Below, in pieces: positions 1 through 10,201 of a DNA stretch of 64,000 nucleotides. Both the position numbers and the translations under genes were made by a program. The notes under the pieces are model-generated. The model had not been told where the DNA came from. It searched no databases and worked only from the letters and a program-made list of their open reading frames with translations. This stretch comes from an uncultured Actinomycetes bacterium. Lineage in GTDB: Bacteria; Actinomycetota; Actinomycetes; Actinomycetales; Bifidobacteriaceae. Position 1 is the first letter of the stretch. The number at the start of each line of letters is the position of its first letter. The DNA lies in assembly GCA_900314875.1 (NCBI GenBank), contig OMWX01000001.1:1-64000 (forward strand), written 5' to 3'.

Positions 1-148
1 CAAAAGAAAACTCTACCCCCAAACAAAAACAAACGCAAACCGCAACCCCGCAACCCCTGAAAAACAAGCCCTCCACGGCGTGTCGCGAAAGGCTGTTTTG
101 CACGTTTTTGTGTTTGAATGAAGGTTCAGATAATGGTAAAACAAGATT

Positions 149-907
149 ATGGGTTACAAAATTGCAATATTGACGGGCGCGGGAATATCTACAAGCGCGG
201 GGATTCCTGATTTTCGAGGACCTGACGGCGTATGGACCAAACATCCGGAACAGATGAGCGTATACGACATCGACAAGTTTCTGACTGACCGGGAAGAACG
301 GGAATATTCGTGGCGATGGCAAAAAGAGTCGCCCGTATGGAACGCAAAACCCGGGATTGCGCACAAAGCACTGGCAAAGCTGGAGCAAGCCGGAATGCTG
401 AATCTGCTTGCAACGCAAAATTTCGATGCCTTGCATGAGAAAGCGGGCAACAGCAATGATGTGATCATCAATCTGCACGGAACCATCGGAACATCGCATT
501 GCATGAAATGCCGGCATAAGTACGATACTTCTGAAATTATGGGAAGACTTGACGAACATCCGGATCCGCATTGCGCGCGGAAACTGCCGTACAGAGGAAA
601 CACTGTTTGCGGCGGGATGATTAAAACCGATGTGGTTTATTTTGGGGAAATGCTGCCGGACGGTGCAATCGAGACAAGCATGAAACGCATAAGTGATGCC
701 GACGAGTTTTGGATTATCGGCTCTACGTTGGAAGTGTTTCCGGCGGCTTCGCTGGCACCGTTTGCTGCGCAGTGCGGAAAGCCGATAACGATTATGAACA
801 TGGGTGCGACACAATATGACCGGCTTGCGGAAAATTTGATTCGAGAACCGATACAGAACGCACTGCCCGAACTGGTCGAGCGCACAATTGCGCTGCATTC
901 GGAGTAA
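149..907 (+). CDS. NAD-dependent protein deacylase (sirtuin)
   Basis: Sirtuins remove acyl groups from lysines of cytoplasmic proteins, consuming NAD and giving nicotinamide and O-acyl-ADP-ribose. The 252-residue protein has the NAD-binding GAGIS (10-14) and GIPDFRGP (18-25) motifs, TQNFDALH (89-96), which stands for the usual TQNVDGLH, the catalytic-histidine motif NLHGT with His110, then KTDVVYFGEMLP and GSTLEV. A structural zinc site is visible as Cys118, Cys121, Cys142 and Cys154. The last pair is spaced C-x11-C, wider than the common CxxC. Length is normal for a bacterial single-domain sirtuin. ATG 149 is the first start in frame; no good Shine-Dalgarno precedes it, and a GATAAT-like -10 at 129-134 lies so close that a very short leader is possible. 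No operon partner is seen downstream. Confidence 0.93.
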   Translation: MGYKIAILTGAGISTSAGIPDFRGPDGVWTKHPEQMSVYDIDKFLTDREEREYSWRWQKESPVWNAKPGIAHKALAKLEQAGMLNLLATQNFDALHEKAGNSNDVIINLHGTIGTSHCMKCRHKYDTSEIMGRLDEHPDPHCARKLPYRGNTVCGGMIKTDVVYFGEMLPDGAIETSMKRISDADEFWIIGSTLEVFPAASLAPFAAQCGKPITIMNMGATQYDRLAENLIREPIQNALPELVERTIALHSE

Positions 908-1433
908 AGCAAGGCACGGTGAGCGTGAAAACGATTCTTAAAACAATCGGGGAAGAAGATTCGCGAGACAAAGTTATCCGTTAAAGCCGGGTCCGAAAGT
1001 CGGGAATTTGAGCATGAGCAGACTCGAAAATCAGGACGGGTTCAGAATAACAGACGAGAAACCCGACAGCGAAACAGTCAGACAGAAAAACTCCGGACTG
1101 CGCGAGAAAAACGAGTATTTGCGCTCAAAAACGCGCACATAAAAAGACAGCTTTAAAGCGGGAAAACGAGCCGCGCGGCTCAGAGCGGGAAAACAGGCCT
1201 CGCAACAGTCAGACATGCAAACTGCTGCAATAACACGAAACGACACGGGAAAAACCCGTTCGGATTCCGGCAGACAAACGCGTTTCCCCGATTAATTCGA
1301 AAAACACAAGTCCAATCTTTCCAGAATTCCTCCCGACGCTTCTTTCGGTCTTGATCAGCAAATCAAACATTCGGGAATTTATGTCTGTTCCAATAATCTT
1401 CGAACTTTCGCAGAATGCGAGAAATTAAGCAAG

Positions 1434-1478
1434 AAAAAAAAAAAAAAAACGGGCGGGAATCTTTCAATCTCCGCCCGC
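1434..1478 (-). terminator. Rho-independent terminator with T16 tail
   Basis: On the minus strand a hairpin with GGGCGG / CCGCCC arms is followed immediately by sixteen T residues (1449 down to 1434). It faces transcripts coming from ilvA, whose stop lies about 390 bp upstream, so it is the probable end of that transcript. Confidence 0.7.
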
Positions 1479-1549
1479 TAATTGCACAGAAAGTGAAATT
1501 CATTGCAATTAAAAGGAATAGCAACACAAGAATAGCATAATAAAATCTT

Positions 1550-1712
1550 TTTGTAAAACTCCGACTTCAAATTATTCCGGTTCAACCACAAATTCTGCGA
1601 GATTTCAGAGTTTCTTTCGCATTGTTTGCATTTGTAAAACTCCGACTTCAAATTATTCCGGTTCAACCACAAATTCTGCGAGATTTCAGAGTTTCTTTCG
1701 CATTGTTTGCAT
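1550..1712. repeat. 81-bp perfect tandem duplication
   Basis: The segment beginning TTTGTAAAACTCCGACTTC at 1550 recurs without change at 1631, giving a period of 81 bp and just over two copies ending at 1712. It is directly followed by a shorter repeat of CCGATGCCGAAAA (about 1713-1745, roughly 2.5 copies). Eighty-one is a multiple of three and the minus strand reads through both copies, but nothing else suggests a gene. Confidence 0.9.
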
Positions 1713-1862
1713 CCGATGCCGAAAACCGATGCCGAAAACCGATGCGGGCAAACAAACGCGGATTGCAGTTTTCATCGACTCTGCGAGAATGGCAAATTCG
1801 GCTGCAAATGCAATCGCGCAGACTGCCGCAGAAAAGCAGCATAAAGCGAAAAAGCAGAAAAA

Positions 1863-3128
1863 TCAGTAGGTTTGGATAACGTTAAAACCTTCGCCGCGCA
1901 AAGTGTCAAGCACCTGAGCGATATGATCCGGCCCGTTTGTTTCCACAGTCACTTCAAGAACCACAGCATTCGAATAATGCGCTTGAGCCTTGAACTGATT
2001 ATGATTCAGCTCAATAACATTCGCGCGCAAATCAGCCAGAATCTCAGAAATGCGGGCAAGCTGACCGGGCACATCAGGAAGCTCGACAGAGAACTGCATA
2101 ATGCGGCCGCGAGCAATCATACCTTGTTGAATAACAGCCGAAATGTCAACAGTATCAATGTTTCCGCCGGACATGACGGATACGATTTTGTGCGGTCCGG
2201 TAGAAGAATTGAAAACTTTAGACTGCAGTTCAAGCTGATTAATTGCAGCAACCGCAACAGCGCCGGCAGCTTCTACGACCAGTTTGTGCTTTTCAAGCAT
2301 GAAAAGGATTGTTTCATAAATATCGCGCTCGGAAACCTGAACAAGATCGTCCAGATATTTGTCCAGAAGAGCAAAAGTCAGGTCGCCGGGATGTTTGACG
2401 GCAACGCCTTCAGCCACGGTTTTTACCGAATCGACAGGAACAACATGACCGGCCGCGAACGATTCGCGCCATGCAGGAGAACCGATCGGAGTAACTCCGA
2501 TAATGCGAACTTCCGGACGGAACATCTTAACCGCGAGCGCGATTCCCGCAGCAAGACCGCCGCCGCCCATCGGGACAAGAATGTCAGTAACATCGGGAAC
2601 ATCTTCGAGGATTTCTAAACCGATTGTGCCCTGACCGCATAAAACTTCGTAATCGTCGAAAGGCGGAATGAAAGTCATTCCGCGCTCTTTGGCCAGATTA
2701 ATCGCATATGTGTTGGCCTCATCGAAAACTTCGCCGTGCAGAACAACTTCCGCTCCGTATGCGCGAGTGGCATCGACTTTAAGCGGAGGAGTAATTTGGG
2801 GCATGCAGATAATCGCCTTGGCATTGCGCTCTCGGGCAGCATATGCGACTCCCTGCGCATGGTTTCCTGCCGACGCGGTGACTATTCCGCGAGAAAGAGA
2901 TTCCTCATCCAGAGACGCGATTTTGTTATATGCTCCGCGAATTTTGAAAGAGCCTGTTTTTTGGAGGTTCTCAGGTTTGAGATAAACAGAACAGTCGGGA
3001 AAATCGGCAAGCTGAGGCGAAGAAATAATTTCCGTGCGCGAAACCGTGCCGGCAAGACGCTTCTGAGCATCGAGCAGGTCGGTTTTGTGGTCGCGCTGAA
3101 GATAAGCCTCAACCTTCGACTGTTCCAT
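1863..3128 (-). CDS. ilvA: Threonine ammonia-lyase (threonine dehydratase)
   Basis: Deaminates L-threonine to 2-oxobutanoate and ammonia using pyridoxal phosphate, the entry step to isoleucine. The 421-residue protein has the PLP lysine in GSFKIRGAYNK (Lys62), the serine/asparagine motif SAGNHAQG, the phosphate-binding loop PMGGGGLAAG, and one C-terminal ACT-like domain from about residue 345 (VELPDVPGQLARISEIL). One regulatory domain is the short form; long biosynthetic enzymes such as E. coli IlvA carry two, so allosteric control may be simpler here, and a catabolic role cannot be excluded. The start is fixed by GGAGGG six bases before ATG 3128. It is transcribed alone; the crcB genes upstream on the same strand are 241 bp away. 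Confidence 0.95.
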   Translation of the reverse strand: MEQSKVEAYLQRDHKTDLLDAQKRLAGTVSRTEIISSPQLADFPDCSVYLKPENLQKTGSFKIRGAYNKIASLDEESLSRGIVTASAGNHAQGVAYAARERNAKAIICMPQITPPLKVDATRAYGAEVVLHGEVFDEANTYAINLAKERGMTFIPPFDDYEVLCGQGTIGLEILEDVPDVTDILVPMGGGGLAAGIALAVKMFRPEVRIIGVTPIGSPAWRESFAAGHVVPVDSVKTVAEGVAVKHPGDLTFALLDKYLDDLVQVSERDIYETILFMLEKHKLVVEAAGAVAVAAINQLELQSKVFNSSTGPHKIVSVMSGGNIDTVDISAVIQQGMIARGRIMQFSVELPDVPGQLARISEILADLRANVIELNHNQFKAQAHYSNAVVLEVTVETNGPDHIAQVLDTLRGEGFNVIQTY

Positions 3129-3369
3129 GAAAAATCCCTCCGTTACAGATATTTTCGAATATGTTTCGCGAGCTGCACAAAAAATATCGGACGCGATACA
3201 AAAATACTACATCGGCAACAATACAGACGGCTTAGAACAGGATTTGAGCGAAAGCCTGCCGTTGCATGTCCGTCTCCCCGAAAGCCCTGAAAAGGAGCAC
3301 ACATCAAAATGCGGGCACAGGTTAAAGTTCAAAATACAGAGTCGGAAATACAAAATCAGAAAATAAAAA

Positions 3370-3849
3370 TCAAAACAGCGAAATTAATGAAGAAACAGCC
3401 TGCAAACCCATAAACCCGAACAAAATCGGCAGAATAAGCGCAAGCGCAAGAAAACAGAAAAAACGTTTGAAATATTTTTCGCGGAGCAATTGCGCAAGAT
3501 CTGAAACAGCTGTGGAAAATGTGGAAAAACCGCCGCAAAAGCCTGTCAGGGCAACAGTTTCCAAACCGACAGAGATAATCTGAGCAGAAAACAAAGCGAT
3601 TAAACAGCCGGTAAGGAATCCGGCAGCGCAATTTATAAGCATCGAAGACAGAACAAATAAATCAGACAAATCGCGTTTTGCAAAACTGAATTTTGAAAGA
3701 ATGCGTTTCAGCAGAATGCGTTTTGACGGCGCTGATTCTGATATTGCATACTCAGATAATGCAGATTTGATGCACACATCGGCAACAAAACGGCAGACAG
3801 CACCCGAGCCGCCGCAAAAACTTGCAATCAAAAACAGGACCGATGTCAT
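3370..3849 (-). CDS. crcB: Fluoride exporter subunit CrcB/Fluc (downstream copy)
   Basis: Fluc proteins are small dual-topology fluoride channels in the cytoplasmic membrane. This 159-residue copy has FCGGSGAVCRF near the N terminus, a conserved Asn in the second helix (INCAAGFLTG) and the GFCGGFSTFST signature of the family, with four hydrophobic segments. A charged stretch of about 30 residues between helices 1 and 2 is longer than usual. The chosen ATG 3849 overlaps the stop of the upstream crcB by four bases (ATGA) and has AAAGGA before it; a longer in-frame start at 3954 would lie deep inside the neighbour and is rejected. Two adjacent copies are common in Gram-positive bacteria and may form a heterodimer. 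Confidence 0.88.
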   Translation of the reverse strand: MTSVLFLIASFCGGSGAVCRFVADVCIKSALSEYAISESAPSKRILLKRILSKFSFAKRDLSDLFVLSSMLINCAAGFLTGCLIALFSAQIISVGLETVALTGFCGGFSTFSTAVSDLAQLLREKYFKRFFCFLALALILPILFGFMGLQAVSSLISLF

Positions 3850-4360
3850 CGCAAGTCCTTTTTCAAAGACGAATGTTTCGAGGAAGCATGATGATTCGCA
3901 TGATGATCTGCACTGCGATTCGCCATATGACTGCCCAGAGCCGCAAAAACCCATACAAAAACAAAACTTGCGGCAAATGAGAGCAAATAATATGCGAGAA
4001 AAGAAGAAAACCTTTGCGATTCAAGAGTCAAAGCGTCGGCGACAAGCGAGGATATCGAAGAAAAACCGCCGCAAAAACCCATAGAACAGCCGCGCATTAT
4101 AAGGCAGGCTGCCCGGGGGCGGCGCGAAAAACGTTTGGGAATATAAGCCGAAAGAAACGCAACAAGCGACGAAGCAACAATATTTGCAGCAAAAATCCCG
4201 AGATTAAAAGCATTATCGGCAGAAATCAGATGCGAGCACACAGCAACATCAGAAAAAATCGAATCAGAGAAAATTCGCACGGCAGTGCCGAAAAAACCTC
4301 CCGCAAAAACAACCGCATAAACGGTGAAATCGCGCAAAGGCTCGAGACGTGAAGACTGCA

Positions 4361-4361
<1 letters not shown>
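3846..4361 (-). CDS. crcB: Fluoride exporter subunit CrcB/Fluc (upstream copy)
   Basis: Second Fluc-family protein, 171 residues, partner of the adjacent copy. It carries AGGFFGTAVRI in helix 1, the helix-2 Asn in AANIVASSLV and GFCGGFSSISS in helix 3. The C-terminal tail after helix 4 is rich in histidine (ADHHANHHASSKH), which is unusual for the family; a metal-binding role would be a guess. The ATG overlaps the purA stop as TAATG, and the stop overlaps the start of the next crcB, so purA-crcB-crcB are probably translated from one mRNA. I found no recognisable fluoride riboswitch; transcription would come from the purA promoter. Confidence 0.87.
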
Positions 4362-5698
<1,337 letters not shown>

Positions 5699-5739
5699 CT
5701 ATTCGCCGATTTCAGATTACATGAAGCACTCTACCGAAT

Positions 5740-6474
5740 TTACGAGCGCGTGCCGGAATTGATTTTTCGGCAGCTGTTCGGAATAAGCAGATAAAGAGGA
5801 ATCAGATCTGCAACAAAAGTCAAAGCAAACAGCAAAACATGCTTAACCTCAACCGGACTGCCGGCCGTGAGACTGTCAACAATTCCGCTGTACCAGTAAC
5901 CGGGAAAAATCATCTGAACCTTGTCAGCAACATCGACAAAACCGCCCGTCGCTCCGAACCGGGAAAACGGAAAAATCGTCACAGCGGCAACAACGATAAC
6001 CGGGAAACTTACAGTATCGATAATCTTAGAATCAACGCGAACCCCGAGAACAAAACCGATAAAACTGAACCAGACTCCCATCAGCATAAGAAGAACAAAC
6101 TGCGCAGCAGCGCCGGCCGAAACCGGAAACTTGAAAAACAGAATCGCGCACACAAAAACAACCGCAAAAATAAGCGCATTAAGAACCAGCTGCACGAAAG
6201 ACTGCGCGACAAGCCAGCGGGAAAGACTGTAATGCGTGAAAGACGACTCGAAACGATAAAAATCGATATTCGCCGAAACGCGCTTGGAAAAAGTAGCCAG
6301 ACTGTTGCCGATAATTCCGATAAAAACCGCAATCCCAAGCACGACAGAAGGCACCGCATCCTCTTGAACATTAAAGAAAAACGCATACCAGCACACGGGG
6401 ACAAAAACCGTGAAAAGCAAGAAACGCTTATTCCTCAACACCTGCATAAGCTGAATTTTATTAATCTTCATCAC
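5740..6474 (-). CDS. ABC-2 type transporter permease
   Basis: Integral membrane partner of the ATPase encoded just upstream. The 244-residue protein has about six hydrophobic helices, with first-helix segment FLLFTVFVPVCWYAFFF and a charged N terminus, typical of ABC-2 exporter permeases. Its start codon overlaps the ATPase stop in an ATGA junction, so translation is coupled. Substrate cannot be read from sequence; comparable two-gene systems export lipids, antibiotics or peptides. The gene ends 78 bp before the purA start on the same strand. Confidence 0.85.
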   Translation of the reverse strand: MMKINKIQLMQVLRNKRFLLFTVFVPVCWYAFFFNVQEDAVPSVVLGIAVFIGIIGNSLATFSKRVSANIDFYRFESSFTHYSLSRWLVAQSFVQLVLNALIFAVVFVCAILFFKFPVSAGAAAQFVLLMLMGVWFSFIGFVLGVRVDSKIIDTVSFPVIVVAAVTIFPFSRFGATGGFVDVADKVQMIFPGYWYSGIVDSLTAGSPVEVKHVLLFALTFVADLIPLYLLIPNSCRKINSGTRS

Positions 6475-7142
6475 GCCTTCTTCCCGTTGACCTCTCTGTA
6501 AAACTGCTCAATGCTCAAACCGCGCGCATGAATGCTCTCAACCGGCTCATCCGCCGCGATAACGCCGTTTTTAAGAATCAGAACCCTGGTAAAAAACTTG
6601 TCGATCTGATTGAAATCATGAGTAACCGTAACCGAAGTATAATTCCCGTTCCCGAGCAGCTGCCAGAAATTGTCCACAGACTCCAAATCCATGCCGGTCG
6701 TAGGCTCGTCAAGAAAAACAAGAGACGGATCGTTAACAACAGTCAAAAGAAACGACAGACGCCTTTTCTGACCGCCCGACAGCGCCGACACGAAAACATC
6801 GGCCTGACGGCGCAAATCGACCCTGTCAAGAAAAGAATCGACGTTAAAGCCCTTCATGCCGTTCATAAGACATTTAAGCTCGACTGTTTCCTTAACCTTA
6901 AGGTCGTCGATAAGAATATCGCCCTGAGGCATCATGGAAACCTGCGACTTAAAATCCAGATTCGTCGAAATCTCGCCCTCATCCCGCGCGACACGGCTGG
7001 CAATAATATTCAAAAGAGTCGATTTCCCGGCTCCGTTGCTTCCCAGCAGAGCCGCCCTGTCACCCTCTCGGACAGTAAACGAAACGCCGTTCAGCACGCT
7101 CTTCGCGCCGAAACTGCGCCTGATATTGCTCAAAGAAAGCAC
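6471..7142 (-). CDS. ABC transporter ATP-binding protein
   Basis: Nucleotide-binding subunit powering the permease downstream. Motifs in order: Walker A GSNGAGKSTLLN, Q-loop region around MMPQGD, signature LSGGQKRRLSF, Walker B LVFLDEPTTGMD and the switch histidine in VTVTHD. Length about 223 residues is the minimal ABC domain. Two starts compete: ATG 7148 lies one base after AAAGGAG, too close, while GTG 7142 lies seven bases after it and is preferred. The leader contains eighteen consecutive T residues on the coding strand (7197 down to 7180), a tract prone to slippage that could change expression of the pair. Confidence 0.92.
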   Translation of the reverse strand: MLSLSNIRRSFGAKSVLNGVSFTVREGDRAALLGSNGAGKSTLLNIIASRVARDEGEISTNLDFKSQVSMMPQGDILIDDLKVKETVELKCLMNGMKGFNVDSFLDRVDLRRQADVFVSALSGGQKRRLSFLLTVVNDPSLVFLDEPTTGMDLESVDNFWQLLGNGNYTSVTVTHDFNQIDKFFTRVLILKNGVIAADEPVESIHARGLSIEQFYREVNGKKA

Positions 7143-7179
7143 AATCATTCTCCTTTAACGATCCCTGTGCATATCTCTG

Positions 7180-7197
7180 AAAAAAAAAAAAAAAAAA
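7180..7197. repeat. Homopolymer A18 (T18 on the minus strand)
   Basis: Eighteen A residues in a row lie some 40 bp upstream of the ABC ATPase start. No hairpin precedes it in either direction, so it does not look like a terminator. It sits where the promoter or leader of the minus-strand transporter operon should be. The rest of 7198-7414 shows no gene I can support. Confidence 0.85.
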
Positions 7198-7462
7198 GTT
7201 AGCATAAAACTTGTACAAGCTTTCGGCAAACATGCGGGGCGAGGTCAAGTTTGACAGCGAGAATGCGGAAACGGATTTGCAGCTCGAGACGGAAACAGAT
7301 TGGCAGCGGGGACAAGTTCGGCGGCGAAATAAATTCAGCAGAGGGAGCAAATTCAACAGTGCGGCCAGTTCGGCAATAATATCAGGCTTAACGGCAAAAG
7401 TTCTGCTTTTCCGGTAGAATGTCGTCTGATATCTGCAGAAACTGATATCTGCAAAGACTTCT

Positions 7463-7533
7463 GCGGGCGTAGTTCATCGGTAGAACGGAAGCTTCCCAAG
7501 CTTCAGAGGCGGGTTCGACTCCCGTCGCCCGCT
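7463..7533 (+). tRNA. tRNA-Gly (anticodon CCC)
   Basis: A 71-nt cloverleaf: acceptor GCGGGCG pairs with CGCCCGC, the D arm contains AGTTCATCGGTAGAAC, anticodon stem GAAGC/GCTTC encloses TTCCCAA with CCC at 7495-7497, and the T arm carries GGTTCGACTCC. The discriminator is T and CCA is not encoded. A TAGAAT -10-like box at 7415-7420 upstream is a plausible promoter element. Confidence 0.95.
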
Positions 7534-7574
7534 CCGGATGTGAAATTTATTCTTTGTCTAAAGTTTTATTCTTT

Positions 7575-7608
7575 GTCTAAATCTATGTTTAATTATAGAG
7601 ATTTAGAC
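7575..7608. terminator. Inverted repeat between tRNA-Gly and the M48 protease gene
   Basis: GTCTAAATCT (7575-7584) and AGATTTAGAC (7599-7608) form a perfect 10-bp stem with a 14-base loop. It lies between the tRNA and the 3' end of the convergent protease gene, so a terminator is likely, but neither side has a strong T run. A 16-bp direct repeat of TTATTCTTTGTCTAAA precedes it. Confidence 0.4.
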
Positions 7609-7634
7609 AGAAAATAATTATGTGCAGTCGAAAA

Positions 7635-8603
7635 TTATGCAACCGCATCGCCGACACAACCACCGACATATTCGCCCGAAAAACCTGCCGAATCCGAAGA
7701 AGCAGCATAAAGATCTTTGCCCAGCAGGTAAGCTGTGCGCTCTGAAACCGGCATATGAGCCGAAAGAAGCCTGTCTGCGCCTTCGACAGCAAAAGGCGAA
7801 GCAATCATAAGCATTTGAACAGCGCGAACTCCCGCCGTTTTGTCCATCGGATCGATTCGCGTAACCGATTCAATCTTGTGCAAAGCGGAAGCCAGAGCTT
7901 CAGGATCGGACGTCAGCTCGCAGGATTCCTCGTCGGCAACAAGCTCGCGTTCCTGCGAAGCAACCGTTCGAATAATGCACGCAGCCAAAGGAGCCGTCAG
8001 AATAAAAAGAACTTTGCCCAAATAATAAACCGTAGTTTTTCGAGAGTCAGATTTGCGCTGCCCGAATTTCATGCAGCAACAGGCGGCATCCAAAATAATA
8101 CGGGCGCAAGCGCAGGCAATCGACGCGGGCACGATGTCGCGGTTGGCAACATGACGCAATTCATGTCCGACAACCGCGCGCAATTCGCGATGGTTCATCA
8201 TCATCAAAAGTCCTTCAGTGCAGCAAAGGCACGCATGACTCGGACTGCGGCCGGTCACAAAAATATTGGGAGACAGCGCGGGAACAACATAAACGCGCGG
8301 CATAGACAGGCTTGATTCTGCAGCCAATTCACGCACAATTGCGTACAGCTGCGGTTCTTCCCGCTCGGAAATCCTGCGAGCGCGAACTGAAGAAAGCACG
8401 ATTTTGTGAGAAAAACGATATGCGGCATAACTGGCTGCCGCGCAAACAGCAGCGCAAAAAGGCACAGTCGCCGGGTTTTTGATGATGCTAAACCAGACGA
8501 ATGAAATAGCGAGCCAGATACAAGCGTGAAAAAGCACTGCCGTCAGCTCGTTTCGAAACTTGTGAAGATTCTCCGCCGACATCATGTAAGCAAGTCTCGT
8601 CAA
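7635..8603 (-). CDS. M48-family membrane metallopeptidase (HtpX-like)
   Basis: Zinc-dependent endopeptidase of the cytoplasmic membrane; HtpX relatives degrade misfolded membrane proteins. The 322-residue protein has two N-terminal hydrophobic segments (roughly 22-65), the zinc motif HELRH in VVGHELRHVANRD, a further hydrophobic segment, and the third ligand region ELVADEESCELT. Starts are ambiguous: TTG 8603 has a weak AAGGTTGA before it, and two ATG codons follow six and seven codons later. It is transcribed alone and ends against an inverted repeat. Confidence 0.85.
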   Translation of the reverse strand: MTRLAYMMSAENLHKFRNELTAVLFHACIWLAISFVWFSIIKNPATVPFCAAVCAAASYAAYRFSHKIVLSSVRARRISEREEPQLYAIVRELAAESSLSMPRVYVVPALSPNIFVTGRSPSHACLCCTEGLLMMMNHRELRAVVGHELRHVANRDIVPASIACACARIILDAACCCMKFGQRKSDSRKTTVYYLGKVLFILTAPLAACIIRTVASQERELVADEESCELTSDPEALASALHKIESVTRIDPMDKTAGVRAVQMLMIASPFAVEGADRLLSAHMPVSERTAYLLGKDLYAASSDSAGFSGEYVGGCVGDAVA

Positions 8604-8755
8604 TCAACCTTAAAATTCACTGTAAGAAAACATAAAGTAACCAAGAATTATGGTTGCAGTTTAGTGAAAATGCGATGGAGACCGGGGTTAAAGCCGTATG
8701 AAAACCGGATAAAAGCGGATAAAACCCAGGGGAATACAGAGTGAAAACGCAGAAA

Positions 8756-10201
8756 TCACGCGGTTTCTTCCCCTCTTGCAATACGGCGAATCTGCTCGCT
8801 GTCAGTAACCTTTATATGCTCGCGGCCGGCTTTGGCTCCCTGCGCGCGCTCATAAGCGTCAACTCGCCGCCAGCCCTGATAATCAATAGGAGCAAGACCT
8901 TCAGATTCAAGGAATTTCGCAACTTCCTCATCCGTGCCTTTGGGAGCTGTGCGGCCTTTTTGTTCAGTGCCTGCCCAGTCGGAAAGGATATTGTTTACGG
9001 TTTCCAAAGCATCGGATTTGGTCGAGCCGATCAGACCCACCGGTCCGCGCTTAGCCCATCCTGTCGCATAAACAAAGGGAATCACAGTCTGAGCATCATC
9101 TTCAAGAATGCGTCCCCGTTCATTGAGCAGATGATATTTCTTCTCGTCATATGCAACACCCGAAACGGCAGCCGGACGGTATCCGATCGCATGATACACA
9201 GCCTGAACGGGATAATCCGTAAATTCTCCCGTATTCGACATCTTGCCCTCTGCCGAAGTTTGCGTGCGTTCGACGCGAATCGCGCAGACTTTGCCGTTTT
9301 CGCCCAAAATTTCGGTCGGATTTGAGTTGAAATGCAGATAATAACGCCGATCTGCAGGCTCTCCGCGAAAATCGCAGTCCTCATATTCCATGTCTTCAGC
9401 CAGGTCTCGAATTGCGAAAATTTCTTCGACCATCTGACGGGTCAGTTTGTCTTGTCCCGCAATTTCAATCGTCGCTTCATCGAGTTCGAAGTCATCCTCG
9501 TTAACGATAATGCGCACTCCCGGCAGCTTTTCGAGTTCGCGCAGCTCCTGAACGGAGAATTTCGCCTGAGCAACTCCCCTGCGGACAAAAACATGCATTT
9601 CGCGGCAGGGATTTGCATCAATTCCGTCGTAAACATTCTGCGGAATATCTGTGGGAAGCAGGTCGTCCGCGCGGCGAACAAGCTCTCGAGCCACATCCAT
9701 AGCCACGTTTCCGCCGCCGATAACAGCCACAGACTCGGCATTCAAAGGCCATTCTTTCGGACCGTCAGGATAGCCGTCGTACCATTCAACAAATTTTGCC
9801 GCGCCGTAAACGCCGTCCAAATCTGCGCCGGGAAGACGCAGAGGACGATCGTCGACCGCGCCGGTAGCGAATACTATCGCGTCGTAAAATTCGCGCAGCT
9901 GCTCAACAGTGACGTCCTTGCCGATTTCAATATCGCAAAACAGACGGATATTCGGGTTGTTAAGAGTTTTTTCCAAAGCTCCGGTAATGAATTTCACCGA
10001 AGGATGATCGGGCGCAACGCCGTACCTGACCAGTCCGAACGGCACAGGCAGCTTTTCATACAAATCAATAACGGCCTGATTTCCTATTCCAAGCTCTTCT
10101 CCGCGCTGCGAAATCTGACGCAGAAGAATATCCGAAGTATAAACTCCCGCAGGTCCGGAACCGACAACAGCAATGCGCAAAGGGCGATTGGAATTTTCCA
10201 T
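8756..10201 (-). CDS. Ferredoxin/adrenodoxin-type NADP+ reductase (FprA-like)
   Basis: FAD flavoprotein that moves electrons between NADPH and ferredoxin or flavodoxin. About 481 residues. The FAD-binding motif VGSGPAGVYTSDIL is at the N terminus, the NADP-binding motif VAVIGGGNVAMDVARELVR is central, and the C terminus has the family signature GWAKRGPVGLIGSTKSDA. Mycobacterial FprA has the same layout. ATG 10201 is chosen because the FAD fold starts a few residues later; ATG 10216 is an alternative, and starts further upstream add only basic residues with no ribosome-binding site. It stands 184 bp from the metal ATPase start region and seems to be its own unit. Confidence 0.92.
   Translation of the reverse strand: MENSNRPLRIAVVGSGPAGVYTSDILLRQISQRGEELGIGNQAVIDLYEKLPVPFGLVRYGVAPDHPSVKFITGALEKTLNNPNIRLFCDIEIGKDVTVEQLREFYDAIVFATGAVDDRPLRLPGADLDGVYGAAKFVEWYDGYPDGPKEWPLNAESVAVIGGGNVAMDVARELVRRADDLLPTDIPQNVYDGIDANPCREMHVFVRRGVAQAKFSVQELRELEKLPGVRIIVNEDDFELDEATIEIAGQDKLTRQMVEEIFAIRDLAEDMEYEDCDFRGEPADRRYYLHFNSNPTEILGENGKVCAIRVERTQTSAEGKMSNTGEFTDYPVQAVYHAIGYRPAAVSGVAYDEKKYHLLNERGRILEDDAQTVIPFVYATGWAKRGPVGLIGSTKSDALETVNNILSDWAGTEQKGRTAPKGTDEEVAKFLESEGLAPIDYQGWRRVDAYERAQGAKAGREHIKVTDSEQIRRIARGEETA

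Larger units (their letters stand above)
908..1862. other. 955-bp gene-poor spacer
   Basis: I see no convincing gene between the sirtuin stop and the ilvA stop. It holds an 81-bp tandem duplication (1550-1712), a 13-bp repeat just after it, and a hairpin with a 16-base A run (1434-1478) that acts as a terminator on the minus strand. Short reading frames here are low-complexity or consist of the duplicated segment and lack ribosome-binding sites. Confidence 0.6.

Noticed and set aside
1031-1246. Minus-strand 71-codon frame in the spacer
   Set aside because: No ribosome-binding site, no hydrophobic or conserved pattern; not supported as a gene.
1478-1672. Minus-strand short frame with a duplicated 27-residue segment
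   Set aside because: It merely translates the 81-bp tandem duplication, has no ribosome-binding site and no relatives that I recognise.
1872-2618. Plus-strand 248-codon frame opposite ilvA
   Set aside because: Shadow of ilvA; composition and motifs belong to the minus-strand gene.
7211-7417. Plus-strand 68-codon frame between the T18 tract and tRNA-Gly
   Set aside because: No ribosome-binding site and only low-complexity repeats; not called.
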